Assembly (NCBI GenBank): GCA_010093515.1
Contig: MU001683.1
Location: forward strand, 498,084 to 562,083
DNA length: 64,000 bases
Reading direction: 5' to 3'
Origin: Lineolata rhizophorae
Lineage: Eukaryota > Ascomycota > Dothideomycetes > Lineolatales > Lineolataceae
Shown here: positions 43,817 through 55,871 of the stretch, piece after piece
Layout: each line of letters opens with the position of its first letter
Position numbering within the stretch: position 1 is the first letter of the stretch
Notes under the pieces: model-generated
What the model was told of the DNA's origin: nothing
Database searches by the model: none
Seen by the model: the letters and a program-made list of their open reading frames with translations, nothing else
Translations under genes and position numbers: made by a program

Positions 43817-46800
43817 TAAGCGGGCGATAGACTGGAGTATTACAGCGCCAGTCAATTAGCTCTCAGAGTCGTACTGTTCCTGGGGGCATGACATGATGAA
43901 GAAACACTGCCGAAACTAGGTGAATATACAATGCCCGGGAGGTCTCCGGAAGAACTAACTTGCGTGCTCCACTAGAATAAGAGCATTCAAGACTACGCGC
44001 AAAGCCTTCGTGACTCTCTTAGTTGCCTGTAGAAACAAGGGAAGTCCTCTCAATCCCATGGCAATCTCACCCATATCTTGAAAAGAGTTTTCGCCATGTC
44101 GGGGTGCCAAAACATTGAATGAACAGCTTATGCGGGAGGTTAACGACAGAAGTAAAAATTTACCGAATATGGAGCCTTTCGAATTTGATCATAGCTCCAA
44201 AAGGAGAGAAATCCTTGAAAATTGCAGAGAAGCGCTTGAAGAGTCAACCAAAGGCCGGAAAGAAGAAGGAAAACCCAAAAGTAAATGAGGGGCCTAGCAA
44301 GTGGTAGTTGCAGATGTTTAGAGGGTTAGAGAATGGGCCGTTCTATTTAGCTCATATTCGACTGAGAGGGAGGGAATTAACAACACCGAATTGTCTCAAT
44401 TTTCTAAGTATTTTGGTCGAATGGGAATCGGCAATGGGTGCATTCTATACTTTCACTTCAACGGATAACTGAAAATTATTCCGCACTCGATATACTACAA
44501 TATTTCCAATCATAGACGGAAGTTCCTAGTGGAGCAAATAATGACGGTGATCCGACGTTGCTGGAAGCCCTTTAAGAAGTACAATGCATTTGTAAAATAG
44601 CAACGCGAGCCTAGGCATTGCTGGGTTGGTACTATCTCTGGTATAGAACTTCATTAACTGCAGCACAGCGTAGCTAGCAAAGTATTTGCGAATGTCCCAG
44701 GGAAGAAGGACTTGAAAGCGGGTCAATAAGTCGCAAGCTACTGTGGAGTCATTCCTGTGACGATTTGCTACGAGAGCTACAGCGCATCTCATATCCAGGA
44801 TGTTTCAATCCGGGCCAGCGTAAGTCTGCGGACTGGACCTCAAAGTCTCCTGGTATTACTGGCTAGGAGGAGGATGTCTCCCAAAATCCAGAGGATACTC
44901 ATCTACGAGCATGGCCACCACCAAAACTACTCGGGTAAGTTGGCTTCTATATCTGTTTGTGCAGCGCATTTTAGAATCTAATACTGCCTTGTCGTCCTTA
45001 CGTTCTTCGATGTAGGCCCAATATTCTGTTTGGTAACGAATCGGGCGGCACTCCGCAAGGTTCCCGATCCTCCAAGTGTTCGAATCTAGTTTCTCTTAAA
45101 TTACGGTGGTCGTCCCAGATTGCCGGCCCCTTGGATTGAGAACAGACTAAGAGGCCATATGAAAGTATACGAACAACGATTTTCGGAAGCCCTCAGGCAT
45201 ATCTACGGAATCTACGACTGGAGAGTAGAATGCCACTTGGATAAATTCTAGGCCTCGTTCTACGAGCGTGACGATGCTTTGGCTGACTGCCCTAGTAGCG
45301 ACGTTGAAAGAAACGCCAACAATGACTTCCTGTCTACCAAGTATGCCAAGCTTGCGCAGTCTTACATGTTCTATCAGGGGCAAAAGATGTACAAAAGGGA
45401 AAAGGAAGTGTGCTGCCGCCTCCACCGCATCCAAGGATGAGACTCTCCTAGGGCAATCACTCTAGACGATTTTAAGAGTATGCCTATGCCGGCTATTACT
45501 TGGCTTGCCTCAAAAATATATTTAACACGTCCGGGAATCCTCATGGAATACGTCTTCGGCTTGCAGCTGAGTGATTTAGCAAAACAACCATCCCGGAAAT
45601 CATGGGAACGCACTCGTGCAACGCTATTTAAGTCTTAACGCTTTCCAGGACTGTAACGTCTCGAACTAAGACTGTACACCATTAGAATTTATGATGCGCT
45701 GGCATCTCGCAATATCCAAGTTTAAAGCCGCCACGACTGCTCTTGCCTATTGCATGTTCCGCGAGCGGGGCCACTCCACCGAAGGCTGGGATAATTCGAA
45801 AGAATATGTAGGGAAGAAAGAGCTATTGGGGTTTTAAGAGAATTGAGATTCCCGGAAGGTGGCTTTAGATACTATCGTTCGCCTAAGAGTTTGGAGTTGG
45901 ACAAGAAGAACGTCACGGAGGTAGAATTCCTATAGTAATGTTAGGTCCGTAAAACGTCTCAATACATAGACAGAAGGCAAATATTGCAGCCATAATTCTC
46001 GATTTGCAAACTTCGAACTAGTAAGTTGGCTCAAGATACAACCGGCAAATTAAACGGCTTCTTTGATTTGGATTGTACAGAGATCAACCAGCCGGCCTGG
46101 TAAGGATGTCAAAAAGTCTGCTGCCGATGCACGTTGCCTTTCCGCCAAGGAAAAACCCCCGAGATATTTAGAGAGCGGGATTCCAGAAGTGTGCGAAATC
46201 AGCAGGATATCAGCACTGAGGATGGTGTCTCATCATTTCCTGGACCTGAATGTTTCATGCTCAGACTTCAAGTCAGGTGAATCTGGTTCGACTTACATGA
46301 CGCTGTTTCCATTGTGCCCCTTGTTCCCACAAGAATGGCGTGGTCTGAGTAATTTGGGTACTCTGATTTCTCGCGCTCCATTTGTTCTTTCAAAGGTCCT
46401 GTAAATGAACCTGCCCCCGCTATGCACTTCAGCCGAGTCTTAATTTGTATGTAAAGTTAAACAAATCATTATATATTTTATTATTTCATCATTTTTTTTA
46501 ACGCATTTGAACCGTCTCTTTTTAGCTGGAGCGGCATGTCTACATCTATCTGCCTGGTCACTCAAAGATAGAGTATTTTGCGCGTAGAGAACAGCCACCT
46601 TGAGAGATCACTATTGGCTACGATAGACTATTACCAAGTCAATTTCTAGTTACTTCCTCGGCACTTGCGATAATCAACTGGAGACTTCCACCAGCATGTG
46701 AGAACGGACAAATGGGGGGGCTATAAGTTTGCGTGATTTCAGCCTCGTTGGGATAGACTAGGCTGCAGCTGAAAAGCGAGGCGCATACCTATCCAAGCCG

Positions 46801-47214
46801 AGCACGTACACCGGCAGTGCAATGTGAAGATCTTTCGCTCTAGCCTACGTATATCATCGCTCCACTGAATCGACTGAGAAGAAAAAGAAAAGCGAACCAT
46901 ATGCGTCCGCATGCATCCATGACGGATAAGAAGTGGTCCGCAATCTGATCTTCCCATGCGGACAGTGCGGGGCATTTGATACCCTAGCTGCACGCCATCC
47001 GACCCGACCGGCTGGGAAATTTGGTTGCCTGCTCCCGCTTCCAATAGAACGCGACGCCACGCCCCTCCCCTGTAGGCGCTTGCTAAACAATTAAGTTCAT
47101 AACCTGTTCTAGTCCAAAAGTATGCACCCATGGTATCGACGATCATTGTTGGCGGCCCAACAATCAGTGACCGAAACACGATGACGACTGCAACGGTCAA
47201 TACTCTGTGTTCCC
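43817..47214. other. 3.4-kb AT-rich gene-poor block
   Basis: Contains one recognisable decayed gene (45150-45638, listed separately). Other small frames (44119-44307 +, 44526-44792 -, 46063-46404 +) look protein-like in places but could not be assigned. A T/A-rich stretch lies at about 46440-46500. No inverted repeats or RNA genes were recognised. Confidence 0.5.
45150..45638 (+). pseudogene. Decayed protein-kinase-like gene fragment
   Basis: One reading frame on the plus strand stays protein-like over about 160 codons despite two internal stops (near 45249 and 45439): RVECHLDKF, FYERDDALADCPSSDVERNA, NNDFLSTKYAKLAQSYMF, MYKREKEVCCRLHRIQG, then RPGILMEYVFGLQLSDLAKQ, ending at TAA 45638. The order (E-x-E-V-x-x-RL-x-x-IQG followed by PGILMEYVxGxxLSDL) resembles the N-lobe and hinge of small fungal protein-kinase-like proteins. 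A clean glycine loop and the catalytic lobe are not visible. The setting is AT-rich, so repeat-induced or neutral decay of a duplicated gene is plausible. This is a host-type gene, not part of the nearby transposon. Confidence 0.5.
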
Positions 47215-48789
47215 TCATGTATCACCAACCAAGGAGCCATCCCGCATTCTCCCCGTCTCCTTCCCGCCCTCTACCCGCCACGTCTCGGCTTTGCCAGCCT
47301 TAGGATCTTCATCCGGCCAGCCCTCTTTCTTCCTCATCGCCAAGACGTGCTGCCGTATCCTGTGCGCGCACTCCTCCCTCAACGCGACCGCTTCCGGTCC
47401 TTCCCTCAACGCCTCATACTCGGGCGGAATCTCGCCCACCGGCAACAGCCTCGCTGCCTCCTCCCCCACGTCTCCTTTCGCCCCGCCAGCTCTCACAATC
47501 TCCTTCCCAACCATATCCCTCCATCGGCCCCTCAGATCCCCCACCACGCTCTCCCCCTCGACCTTGTCCCCAAAGCACACCTTGACCTTGGCGCCCGCCC
47601 TAGGCACGAACCGCGGCCACTTGCGGTCCTCGGGCATGACCTGGTCGAGGCCTTCAATCCAGATGGGCACGATATCCGGCGCAGGCTCCGCCTCGAGCAG
47701 CAGCCGCGCGACGCCCCACCGGAAATAGCGCATCGCACGCGTGGCGTGCTGGTGCACGCGCCCTTCGGGGAAGACGTGTAGCCAGGCGTGCGAGCGGGTG
47801 TTTAGGTGTAAGGGCGCGGTGGGTGCGTCGAAGAGAATGGGGTCGCGGGGGCAGGTGGCGTAGGTGGTGTAGTCGTAGACATCGGCGGAGGGAGATGAGA
47901 AAGGGTCGGAGATGATAGGTTCAGCAGGTGTGTCGGAGGCGGAGTTTGTGATTTGGTGAAGTGGAAGCGAAGACGATGATGCTGGCGAAGTTGTATGCGA
48001 GGGTGAGAGTCCGAGAGCGACATCGTAGGGTTCCGGCCGCGGGAACGGGCCCCGCGAAAGCAGGCGGATGGCTTGCGTGACGGCAGGCTGAAATATGCCG
48101 CCGTACGGCGAGTACAGGAGGCGATGGGTCGGAAGGACCTGGCCGTACGAAAAGAAGTGGGACAGGAGTCTAGTTAGAACATAGTAGGTTTAGTATTCCT
48201 GGCTAACTCTTCGCGCTATTGATACGCTCGATTAAAATGTAAGACGAACTTGTTCTGAAAACAAAGATCAAAGCTCCCTAGTCCCCAGCGCAGGCTGTCG
48301 GGTTGCATGGCGTAGCGCAGAGGCAAGACGCCCCACATCAAGGGATCGTCAAGTCTAGAGGCCTGGTTAGTGTGAGCATATAGCGGGTGTTTTCCAGCGA
48401 CTGCAGGTTCAATGTGTGTTTCCCGGGCGCAACAGGCAGAATATGTCTGCGTACATACGTACACGCTAACATGATTTGAAACTATGGAGATCATCTCAAT
48501 TAGTATTCGAACTCCTATTTGTGCAAGAGTCATAAGTTCCCTTGATGAAAGCACGGAGAACTTGAAGAAGCGGCTCACTAGTGAGAAGCCCTTTCTCCCT
48601 GCCATTGACATTCTTCCTCTCATCGAGCACTTTTAGAAAATTGTCTAGGCCGTGGACTTCGACCTTGCAAGCTCCAAACAGAAAGGTGCGACAAAGCAGG
48701 CCCGAAAGTCCCATAACGAGAGTTGAAGCCGCGCGAGACGCGAGGCTTGCGCCCGTTGGCGGCGGCGGCGGCACCTCGTCCGGACGCAT
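47215..48789 (-). CDS. taz1: Tafazzin-type lysophospholipid acyltransferase
   Basis: Four exons: 48789-48579, a 19-nt exon 48481-48463, 48354-48250 and 48169-47215 (429 aa). Phases close only with the micro-exon, which provides ISNHVSV and so the catalytic HX4D motif (His74, Asp79). Tafazzin signatures follow: DDPLMWGVLPLRY, RWGLGSFDLCFQN, GQVLPTHR, YGGIFQPAVTQAIRLLS and HVFPEGRVHQH, then PIWIEGLD. The last exon holds a Ser/Thr/Pro-rich insert before HVFPEG. Tafazzin remodels cardiolipin acyl chains at mitochondrial membranes. The N-terminal region contains a hydrophobic stretch (TLVMGLSGLLCRTFLFGA) for membrane attachment. The gene diverges from the NOSIP homologue. Confidence 0.93.
48463..48481 (-). 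other. taz1: 19-nt micro-exon of the tafazzin gene
   Basis: Flanked by CCATAG on the acceptor side and GTACGT on the donor side, with introns of 97 and 108 nt. It encodes the core of the NHxSxxD catalytic motif, so skipping it would remove the active site and shift the frame. Confidence 0.75.
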
Positions 48790-49401
48790 CGGGACAGTGT
48801 CGCAAGGAAAATGAAGGTAGTCTACGCATAAGTGATGATGCAAACACGGTAACGGGAAGGAATAGAAGAAACGAAAACAAAAGGCCCTCCGAGGGCGCGA
48901 TGAGGAAAAAAAAAAGAGCAAGGTCAGAGAACGGGCTGACGGGAAGGCGCTATGGATGACGACGTCGAAATGGGTAGGGCCGGGTTCCTGGATTGGCAAG
49001 ACGCGGAGACGCGCCACGCGCCTCGCGGCTGCGACTCGCTGGCCCGTGCCGCGAAAAATTGGGTCCGTAGATAACCGAAGCTTCCCTTGCCGCAAACTCA
49101 CCCCCGGGCCTGCGCGCGCCATTCTGTACCTGCAGATTCGATCTGGCCGTTTCCGCGACCGTCTGATCTCGCATCCGGGACCCTGATCGCTGACCGGTCA
49201 ACGGCAATCAGGAGCCTTGGGCCGCTGCGCACGTGGTTGTTGTTGTCCCAGGGATCCGGGAACCAATCGGGCGACCCTTCTGCTTTCCACACTCCTCACC
49301 CCCGGACCTTCCTTCCCATCACTACCTCCGCACCTCACTATCGCCGAACCCCCAAACCAACCGCGCCCGTTCCACCCTGATCCCAATACCCAGCCTATGC
49401 C
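48790..49401. promoter_or_regulatory. Divergent promoter region, tafazzin/NOSIP
   Basis: 612 bp between two divergent ATGs. A CCAAT box is present at 49263-49267, 135 bp before the NOSIP start, and pyrimidine-rich stretches precede both genes. No TATA box was seen. Confidence 0.45.
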
Positions 49402-50702
49402 ATGGCTCACAGCAAGCGCAACACCTCCCTCGCCTTCTTCACCGCGCACGAGCGCAACCAGCTACGCACGCACTGGGGCTCGCAATCCTCGCAGCTGACG
49501 CGCGACTCCTTCCTGCCCTTCGGCTCTTGCTTGCTCTGCCTTTTGCCGGCGCGCGACCCCGTTGCGTGCGGCATCGGCGGCGAGATTTTCTGTCGCGAGT
49601 GCGCCGTCAGCAATCTTCTCGCGCAGCGGGACGAGATTGCGCGGGCGGGACGGGAGAAGGAGAGGAGAGAGAAGGAGGAAGAGGAGAGGAGGAAGAGGGA
49701 GGAGGAGGAGGAGCGGGAAAGGGAGATAAAGGAGTTTGAGGCTGTGCAGGCGGGATTGGAGAGGAGAAGGGCCAGAAGCGAAGCAAGGAGGGGTGTGCGC
49801 GGAGAGGAAAAGGAGCAGGAGAGGGAGAGACAGACGAAAGGAACGAAGAGGAAATTTGAGTTGGATGAGGAGGAACTTTCGCGCGTGGCGAGGGAGGATC
49901 GGCTGAGGGCGAGGAGAGAGATGAGCGAGGAGAAGGTGGGTTCACGAATTGGCCCATCGTTCTACGATTCTCATACTAATAGCCAGTCTCACGGTTCAGA
50001 AAGAAGCAGCAGCAAAAGCTCATCTTCCATCATTCTGGGTTCCGTCCCAGACACCCAACGCCGATGCCAACACCGAGTCATCCTCAGCCGCCCCTAAAGC
50101 CACATCAGCCTCTAAACCTACACCCCTATGCCCTGCGTCCGTTGCGGCCACCAACATGGCAGCACACCCTTTCTCGCTCAAGTCCCTCGTCACAGTCCAG
50201 TTCTCCACCGAGAAAGACAGCAAGACCGGGGATTCTGTGCCTAGCTGCCCGGCCTGCAGAAAATCTCTTAGCAACGCCACTAAAGCAATGCGTGAGTCGC
50301 CCGCTTTAAAATTACACATCACCCTCATAACCGTGCCGCTCACTAACTCTGTCTACACACGCAGTTGCTATCCCATGCGGTCACGTCCTCTGCCTGCCCT
50401 GCACTAAGCAATTCCTACCAGATCCGTCCTCCTCCCACAAGCTCGATCCGCACGATCCGCACGACCCAGCCGCCGCGCCGCCTGCTCGCAGGTGCTACGT
50501 TTGCGAGGCCGACCTTAGCGGAGGGGCTGACGACACCCCGGCCGATAAGAAGAGCGGCAAGGAGGGGAAGAAGCATAAGAAGCACAAGAAGGATAAGGGC
50601 GGGTTAAAGCCGGGAATGGTGCAAATTAGGTCAGAAGGAACGGGATATGCGGGAGGTGGCAAAAACGTGGTTAAGAAGGAAGGGGTGGCATTTCAGTGCT
50701 GA
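49402..50702 (+). CDS. NOSIP-type RING/U-box protein
   Basis: Three exons: 49402-49935, 50000-50291 and 50365-50702 (387 aa). Donors are GTGGGT and GTGAGT, introns are 64 and 73 nt, phases closed. Visible features: an N-terminal NOSIP region (KRNTSLAFFTAHERNQL) with a zinc-binding-like CLLCLLPARDPVACG...FCREC; a highly charged Glu/Arg coiled coil at about residues 80-140; a conserved FWVPSQTP; and a C-terminal RING-like part with CPACRKSLSN, IPCGHVLCLPCTKQF and CYVCEADL. The tail is Lys-rich. Animal NOSIP is an E3 ubiquitin ligase also found with spliceosomes. No nitric-oxide synthase link is implied for the fungus. An upstream ATG at 49397 is out of frame, so 49402 is used. Confidence 0.9.
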
Positions 50703-51059
50703 GGGAGGATTGTTGGATTTGTGGCGCAGGCAATGGCGGGCAGGTGTCGGGTGGCTATGAATTCGATGGGGAACACGGCGACTTGGTGGCGCTGTAGCAA
50801 GGGTGCCCGAGGATTTGATGACCATGCTACAATGCTGAGATCACGTTTAACGCTCGAATACCTGAAATTAGAAACTAGACATTAGCGCTACGTAGCATAT
50901 GATGCCATAGCGCATTCCTTGCCTCGTCGCTGCTTTATCTACTTTGCATTGTCCCTGTCTATTGTCCAACTGCCCATGAAGCGGGCCAAAACAGGGCAGT
51001 CTCGAAGCTTTCCAAAGCTAGCAGCATTTGCTTGGCAGCCAACCGCGAAGAAGTGCCCC
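50703..51059. other. Convergent intergenic region
   Basis: 357 bp between the NOSIP and deadenylase stop codons. Nothing else was recognised. Confidence 0.6.
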
Positions 51060-52979
51060 TCACCAATGCTGCGTTTCCAAGCTCACCCCGCCATCAGCCT
51101 CGCCTCCTCCAGCCGGGATCTCGAGTAGGCCCTCCACGCTCCCGTACACCCTCAACTTGTTCGCGTATTCTGACCAGAACTCTGTGTCGTTGAATTGAGG
51201 CATAAGTGAGCCGGGCGTAATGTCGCCCCTACTAGCGAAAGCATAGCGCGCAGCTTCGCCGTTGTTGTTGTCCACATCCGTCTGCTTGTTCGAGGGAGTC
51301 GTGGTGGCGACAGAGGCGGCTTTGAGTTTGGCGGAAAGCCGGATCATGACGAGTGCGGTGAGATACGCGTCATAGCCGGCCTCGTGGGCGAAGGACGCGC
51401 GATCGAGAGGGGTTAAGAGGGGCACGTTAGTAGCGCAAACGTATTTTTCGTGGCCGGGAGCGAGCTCTATCAGCAACAAACGTGAGTATAAAGTTCTGTA
51501 TTACCAGTTCGAGCTGGAAAAAAAGGCTCATTAGACAGTGTGCCACTCACCGGTCACCGGTCGGGACTGCATCCTCAGCGCAGCCTCCATCTGCTCCAGG
51601 CTCGAATCCGTCCTCGCCTCGCTCACCCCATGAGTTGCCATATATTTCGTATCCAAAACAGTGGGCCAGAGCTCCCCCACTTTCTCTGCAAACGCCCCCA
51701 CCTTCTCCGGCAGCACCCCGACAAATGTGCGGTACAAGTACGCGAGGTCGAAGAATAGATTGTGCCCCACGAGGGGCGGCCTGCGCCTGCTAAGCGCAAA
51801 CTGGAGGCTTCTAAAGCGCTCGAAGATCTGGTTCTCGAACACCATGAGCGTGGCGCCCGTCTGCGGGTCCTTGGCGCACTCGCCCACGACGTCGATGCCG
51901 CGGATGTTTCCGCCGACTATGAGCGCTTCGACGAGCCAGCGGAAGCCCGTGGCGCGGTTGATGGCCTCGCGGGCGCGGCGGCGGGAGCGCTCCTGCTCGC
52001 GCGCCTCACGCTCGCGGTCGAGCAGCTTGACGCGGATAGCCGAAGGGCAGGAAAAGGAGATCAGCTCGGGGAATTCGGCACGGACGAGTTGGTGCACGAG
52101 GCGCTTTTGGAGATTGGTGAGAGACACGACGCGGGGAGGAGAAGGCGGTTCGTCTATTCCGGTAGAGTGGTTGGAGGGATTCCGCGAGGGGTTGGTTGAG
52201 TCATGGGGGTCCGGTGTGCCCGTGATAAGAAGCTCGATTTTGGCTTGGTGTGGAGAGCGAGATTTGCGTGAAGATTTTGTTGGAACCAACCTCGGGAGGT
52301 CAGAGAGAAGCTCTTGCTGGAGGCGGTCAAAGGGATCTATGTTGGTTTGCCGTGGCGCCTAGATAATATAATCCGTGTCGTCAGCCTCAGCTATCAAATA
52401 GCGGGATAGAAAGACATTCACAATTATCTTGAGCCACTCCTTGATCTCATTCCTCACACGTTCCACAAACTTCAGCAACTCCTCTTGGCTCCCGTCCAAC
52501 TGAATATCCTCCACCTTCGCTCGATTCAGCCGCTCTAAAGCGCGCTCCCAAGCCTTCCTATCTTCGTCTCGCGATAGATACGGGACGCCACTCCGAAACG
52601 GCAGGTCAAAGTTAAAGCCAGCCTTGAGCAAGAACTCGGCAGCACTGCTCGAAAACGAAATTTCACGCTCAACTTCGACACCCCACTCTTGCACGAGGGG
52701 GGACAGATTGAAGTTATATGGGAATACCATGTACTTGTCGTTTATGCGGTCCTGCTCGACAACCGTGATACCGACTTGCAAGATAGTGAAACGGTCCGCG
52801 GCAGCTCGCAGTTCATCGTAGCGCTCTTGTAGCGTGGGGTTGCCTGCGGTTCCACGTTGCGCATGAGTCTTAACTGGTACACCAGAGAGCTCTAGATCAA
52901 AAGTAACGAAGTGTGCGCGCGAGATGCGCTCAAGAATGCCGAGTAGGAGTGGGTAGAAAGAGCTCTCGCCGACATCCAT
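51060..52979 (-). CDS. CAF1-family (PARN-like) poly(A) 3'-exoribonuclease
   Basis: Exons 52979-52422, 52358-51551 and 51466-51060 (590 aa). The DEDD-h active site can be followed: Asp28 and Glu30 in FVTFDLELSG; the third Asp in VGHNLFFDLAYLYRTF; and the His and last Asp in HEAGYDAYLTALVMIRLS. The junction WLKI/APRQTNIDPFDRLQQELL and the LAPGHEKYV segment are typical of PARN-like members of the CAF1 family. An Arg/Glu-rich insert (REREAREQERSRRRAREA) lies in the middle. The enzyme should shorten poly(A) tails or trim small RNAs, but its precise substrate is unknown. A 9-nt micro-exon (51513-51505) inside the last intron would also keep the frame, so the transcript should be checked there. Confidence 0.88.
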
Positions 52980-53844
52980 GATGCAAGGCGCTTGCGCAAC
53001 TGTTTGGGGATGCCGTCAGTGTTGGGTGAGCTTTGCTTAGGGTCAGGATGTGAGTTGTAGAAAGTTGCACCCCAACATCCAGGTCCACAGTTAAAAGCGT
53101 CGGTCTCCCAGCACGGAGCCGGACCCGGCCACCAGTGCAAAGTGAAAGTGAAGGCGGTTAAGTGCGACTGGCAGACTCGTAATCGACACTTCCGTGGGAA
53201 TCTTTGCACGCGAAATGATGAAAAGAAAAAAAACTCTTTTCGATGCCTGTTAAAAGACTTTGGTATCTTGTTCGCAGAGAATGCTAAGACTATCATAGGA
53301 GAAAAGACCTAGCGATATTATGGTAGCAAGCAAGCGCATGGGAGCAACCATGGCGCATCTTCCTTGGGGCGCAGACAGCCAGGTCTCAACCAATCTAGCA
53401 TCGCGCCTCACACAAGTGAGGCATACCTGCCTCTGGAGTGCGAGACACTGCCTGGCCCCGGGATTTAGCTTGGATCTTCGGTCGGGATATGAAAGACGGT
53501 TGGAGTTGTCAGCAAAGGGCAGGCGCTATGCCTTCTCCGGCTAACGCGTGCATTATGTAACCGGCTTAGCCGACAGGGCTGCGAACGCGGCGCGTGCCGA
53601 CAGCGCCGCATTGCCGAGGTTGAGCCATCCGACGCTGGCTCCGCCGCGCTGGCTTCGCATTTTTCGGCGGCATCAGCAACAAAACGGGCCTTGCCGGATC
53701 ATGTGAAGGTCCGCCGTGCTCCCCCTGAGTTCGCGCGCTGCCAATTTCCCGTAAGTCGGAAGTCCAATGGAGGAACGGCAGCTCCAACTCTAGACTTTCG
53801 ACCATCTCGCCATCTCTCACTTCATCTCACCGCTTCAAAGAACC
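52980..53844. promoter_or_regulatory. Divergent promoter region, deadenylase/PEX26
   Basis: 865 bp between divergent start codons. Small frames within it look accidental. The PEX26 side has a pyrimidine-rich leader just before the ATG. No TATA box was seen. Confidence 0.4.
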
Positions 53845-55344
53845 ATGGCCGGGCCCACACCAGGAGACAGAATGCTCTCCTCAACATCCTCCCTCACTTC
53901 TAGCGCGCACCTTCATCCGCATCAGAATGGTGCGCGCGCCTCCAGCCAGATCGCGAAGACGTACCGGCAAGCCGCGCAGCTGTTCCTTACCCGACGGCTG
54001 CCGGAGGCGCTGTCGACCATCGAGCCCGTCATCACGCCGCAGTCGACGCCAGCAACCGTAGATGAGGGCAATGAATACGACAACGCTAGTTCGATGGAGC
54101 TCGTTGTTCCGGCGCCCATTACGTCGGCGTCCAAGGGAACCCGCATCAAGGTGTGGAGCTTCTATCTGACCTTTCTGAACGCGGTGGTGGAGTTGGGGCC
54201 GGAGGAGGGGAAGCACGCGTTTGGGAGTACACGGTGGAAGGCGCTGGTAGCAAAGGCACGGGAGGGCGCGGTGTGGGACGAGGTGGTCAACGTTGGGTAT
54301 CACGGCATTGAAGCGGACGTAGATGCAGACGTGGTCATCAATCTGTGAGTTCTGGCCTCTGTGTACGCACAGGCGCAATACCATGCCTGGTAATACAAAC
54401 TCAACTAACGACCTCCTCTCAGAGCTACCCTCCTCCTGACGCACATGCCGAGCCAGTATTTTAATGCCGCACACCTCGAATCCTATCTTGCCGCCACCAG
54501 TACTCCCAATTTCAACATCCCGGCTTCTGCCTTCTCTCCACAGCCCGGCTCGCGCTCCTCTTTTCCTCCCGGTTCTGCAGCTCGCACCCCTCCGGCACGC
54601 ACCCCTGTTGCCGCCTCCGGCACCACCACCCCGGCAGGCCTCCATTCCCGCCTCAAGCTTCTCGAGCTGTATAGCCTCCACGTTCTCCCCGCCCTCGAGC
54701 AATGGGACGCCGCCCGCGAGTTTATACAAATGTCGGACACGCTCGACGACGAGCGCAAAGACGCCTTCATACTCGCGCTACACGGACTCAAAGCGGAGCG
54801 CGAGACGGCGCGCGAGCGCGAAGACGAGGTCAGACGGCGGCAGGAGGAACAGTGGAGGCGGAAGGAGGAGGAAGAGCGGCGGAGGCAAAGGGAAGAGGAG
54901 GAGGCCGAGGAGAGGAGAAGAGTCAGGCGCGAGGAGGAAGAAAGGCGGAAGAGGGATAAGCAGCAACAGCAGCAGCAACAGCGCGATCGCGCCAGGCAGG
55001 GCCAAGCGTCGTCCGCAGCAGCAGGGGCAGCTACGGCGAATGCGCGCGGGGCCGGCCGCGTGCCCTCGGACGGAAAGAAGAAGAGTCTGAGTCCGCCTCA
55101 TGCGGCGGCCGCGGCGTCGCCCGCGAAGGCGTTGTACCAGCGCGCGGCAGCTCTATGTTCGGCGCTGCTACTTAAGCCCTTGAATGCACTGGCAACGAAC
55201 CCGCTCGCGGCGCTCAGGATGGTGTTGTTCGTGCTGGCGTTAGCACTGGCGCTGGGGAGGAGAGATGTGAGGGAGAGGCTGAGGAGAGCGTGGGAAAAGG
55301 TGAAGAGCACGGTGGGGGTGGGGGTTAAGGTCTCTTATATTTGA
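53845..55344 (+). CDS. pex26: Peroxin PEX26-like tail-anchored protein
   Basis: Two exons, 53845-54344 and 54423-55344 (473 aa). The 78-nt intron has GTGAGT, a CTAAC branch site and CAG. The N-terminal half is helical, with the segment [20 protein letters not shown] followed by [20 protein letters not shown] and the junction [14 protein letters not shown] long Glu/Arg coiled coil (about residues 300-350) comes next. One hydrophobic segment near the C-terminus ([16 protein letters not shown]) is followed by a basic tail, as in tail-anchored proteins. This layout fits fungal PEX26/Pex15-type peroxins, which anchor the Pex1-Pex6 ATPases on peroxisomes so that import receptors can be recycled. 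The family call rests on my memory of the layout and the [11 protein letters not shown] motif, so a search is needed. Confidence 0.75.
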
Positions 55345-55871
55345 AAGTGAACTTGTGTTTTGGCGATTAGATACTCATTGTGGGTGAGAAAGCTTGATGG
55401 TAAGGTGAATATGTGGTCGTCTGGAGGGTGGGTTGATTTAATGGGGCTTTATTTTATTAATGCGCAACGGATGTGATGGACAGACCGGCTTGCGTTCTTA
55501 GGTTTCTGTAAGTACTTATGACGAGTCGGGGTTTCATATGTACGATAGAGCAAGGGGCTGTGAATGGATTCGTTGAACTAGAGGATGGTCGGAGATGTTG
55601 ACATATTCAATGCCCTGAGTACCATATTGAACGCATCAATGGCTTGTCAATTGAATATTACAGTTCTACATTCTCAAAGGTTCTTTGCGCATCGAGGCCG
55701 TCCAAGTAATTGAGAATCTCACTGGTTGCTGAGGCCACTGCACTTGGACGTTAAGCCACTGGTCGAATTGGATTCGCTTAGTGCGACAACTCCGGGACGG
55801 AGCTTGATCTCGCGTTCCGCGGCTGCTCAGGACCTCCCGTCATCAAATCGCATCGCGAAACCGACAATGAA
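55345..55871. other. Intergenic region, PEX26 to beta-ketoacyl synthase
   Basis: 527 bp between tandem genes. It must hold the PEX26 terminator and the promoter of the synthase gene. No clear motifs were seen. Confidence 0.5.
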
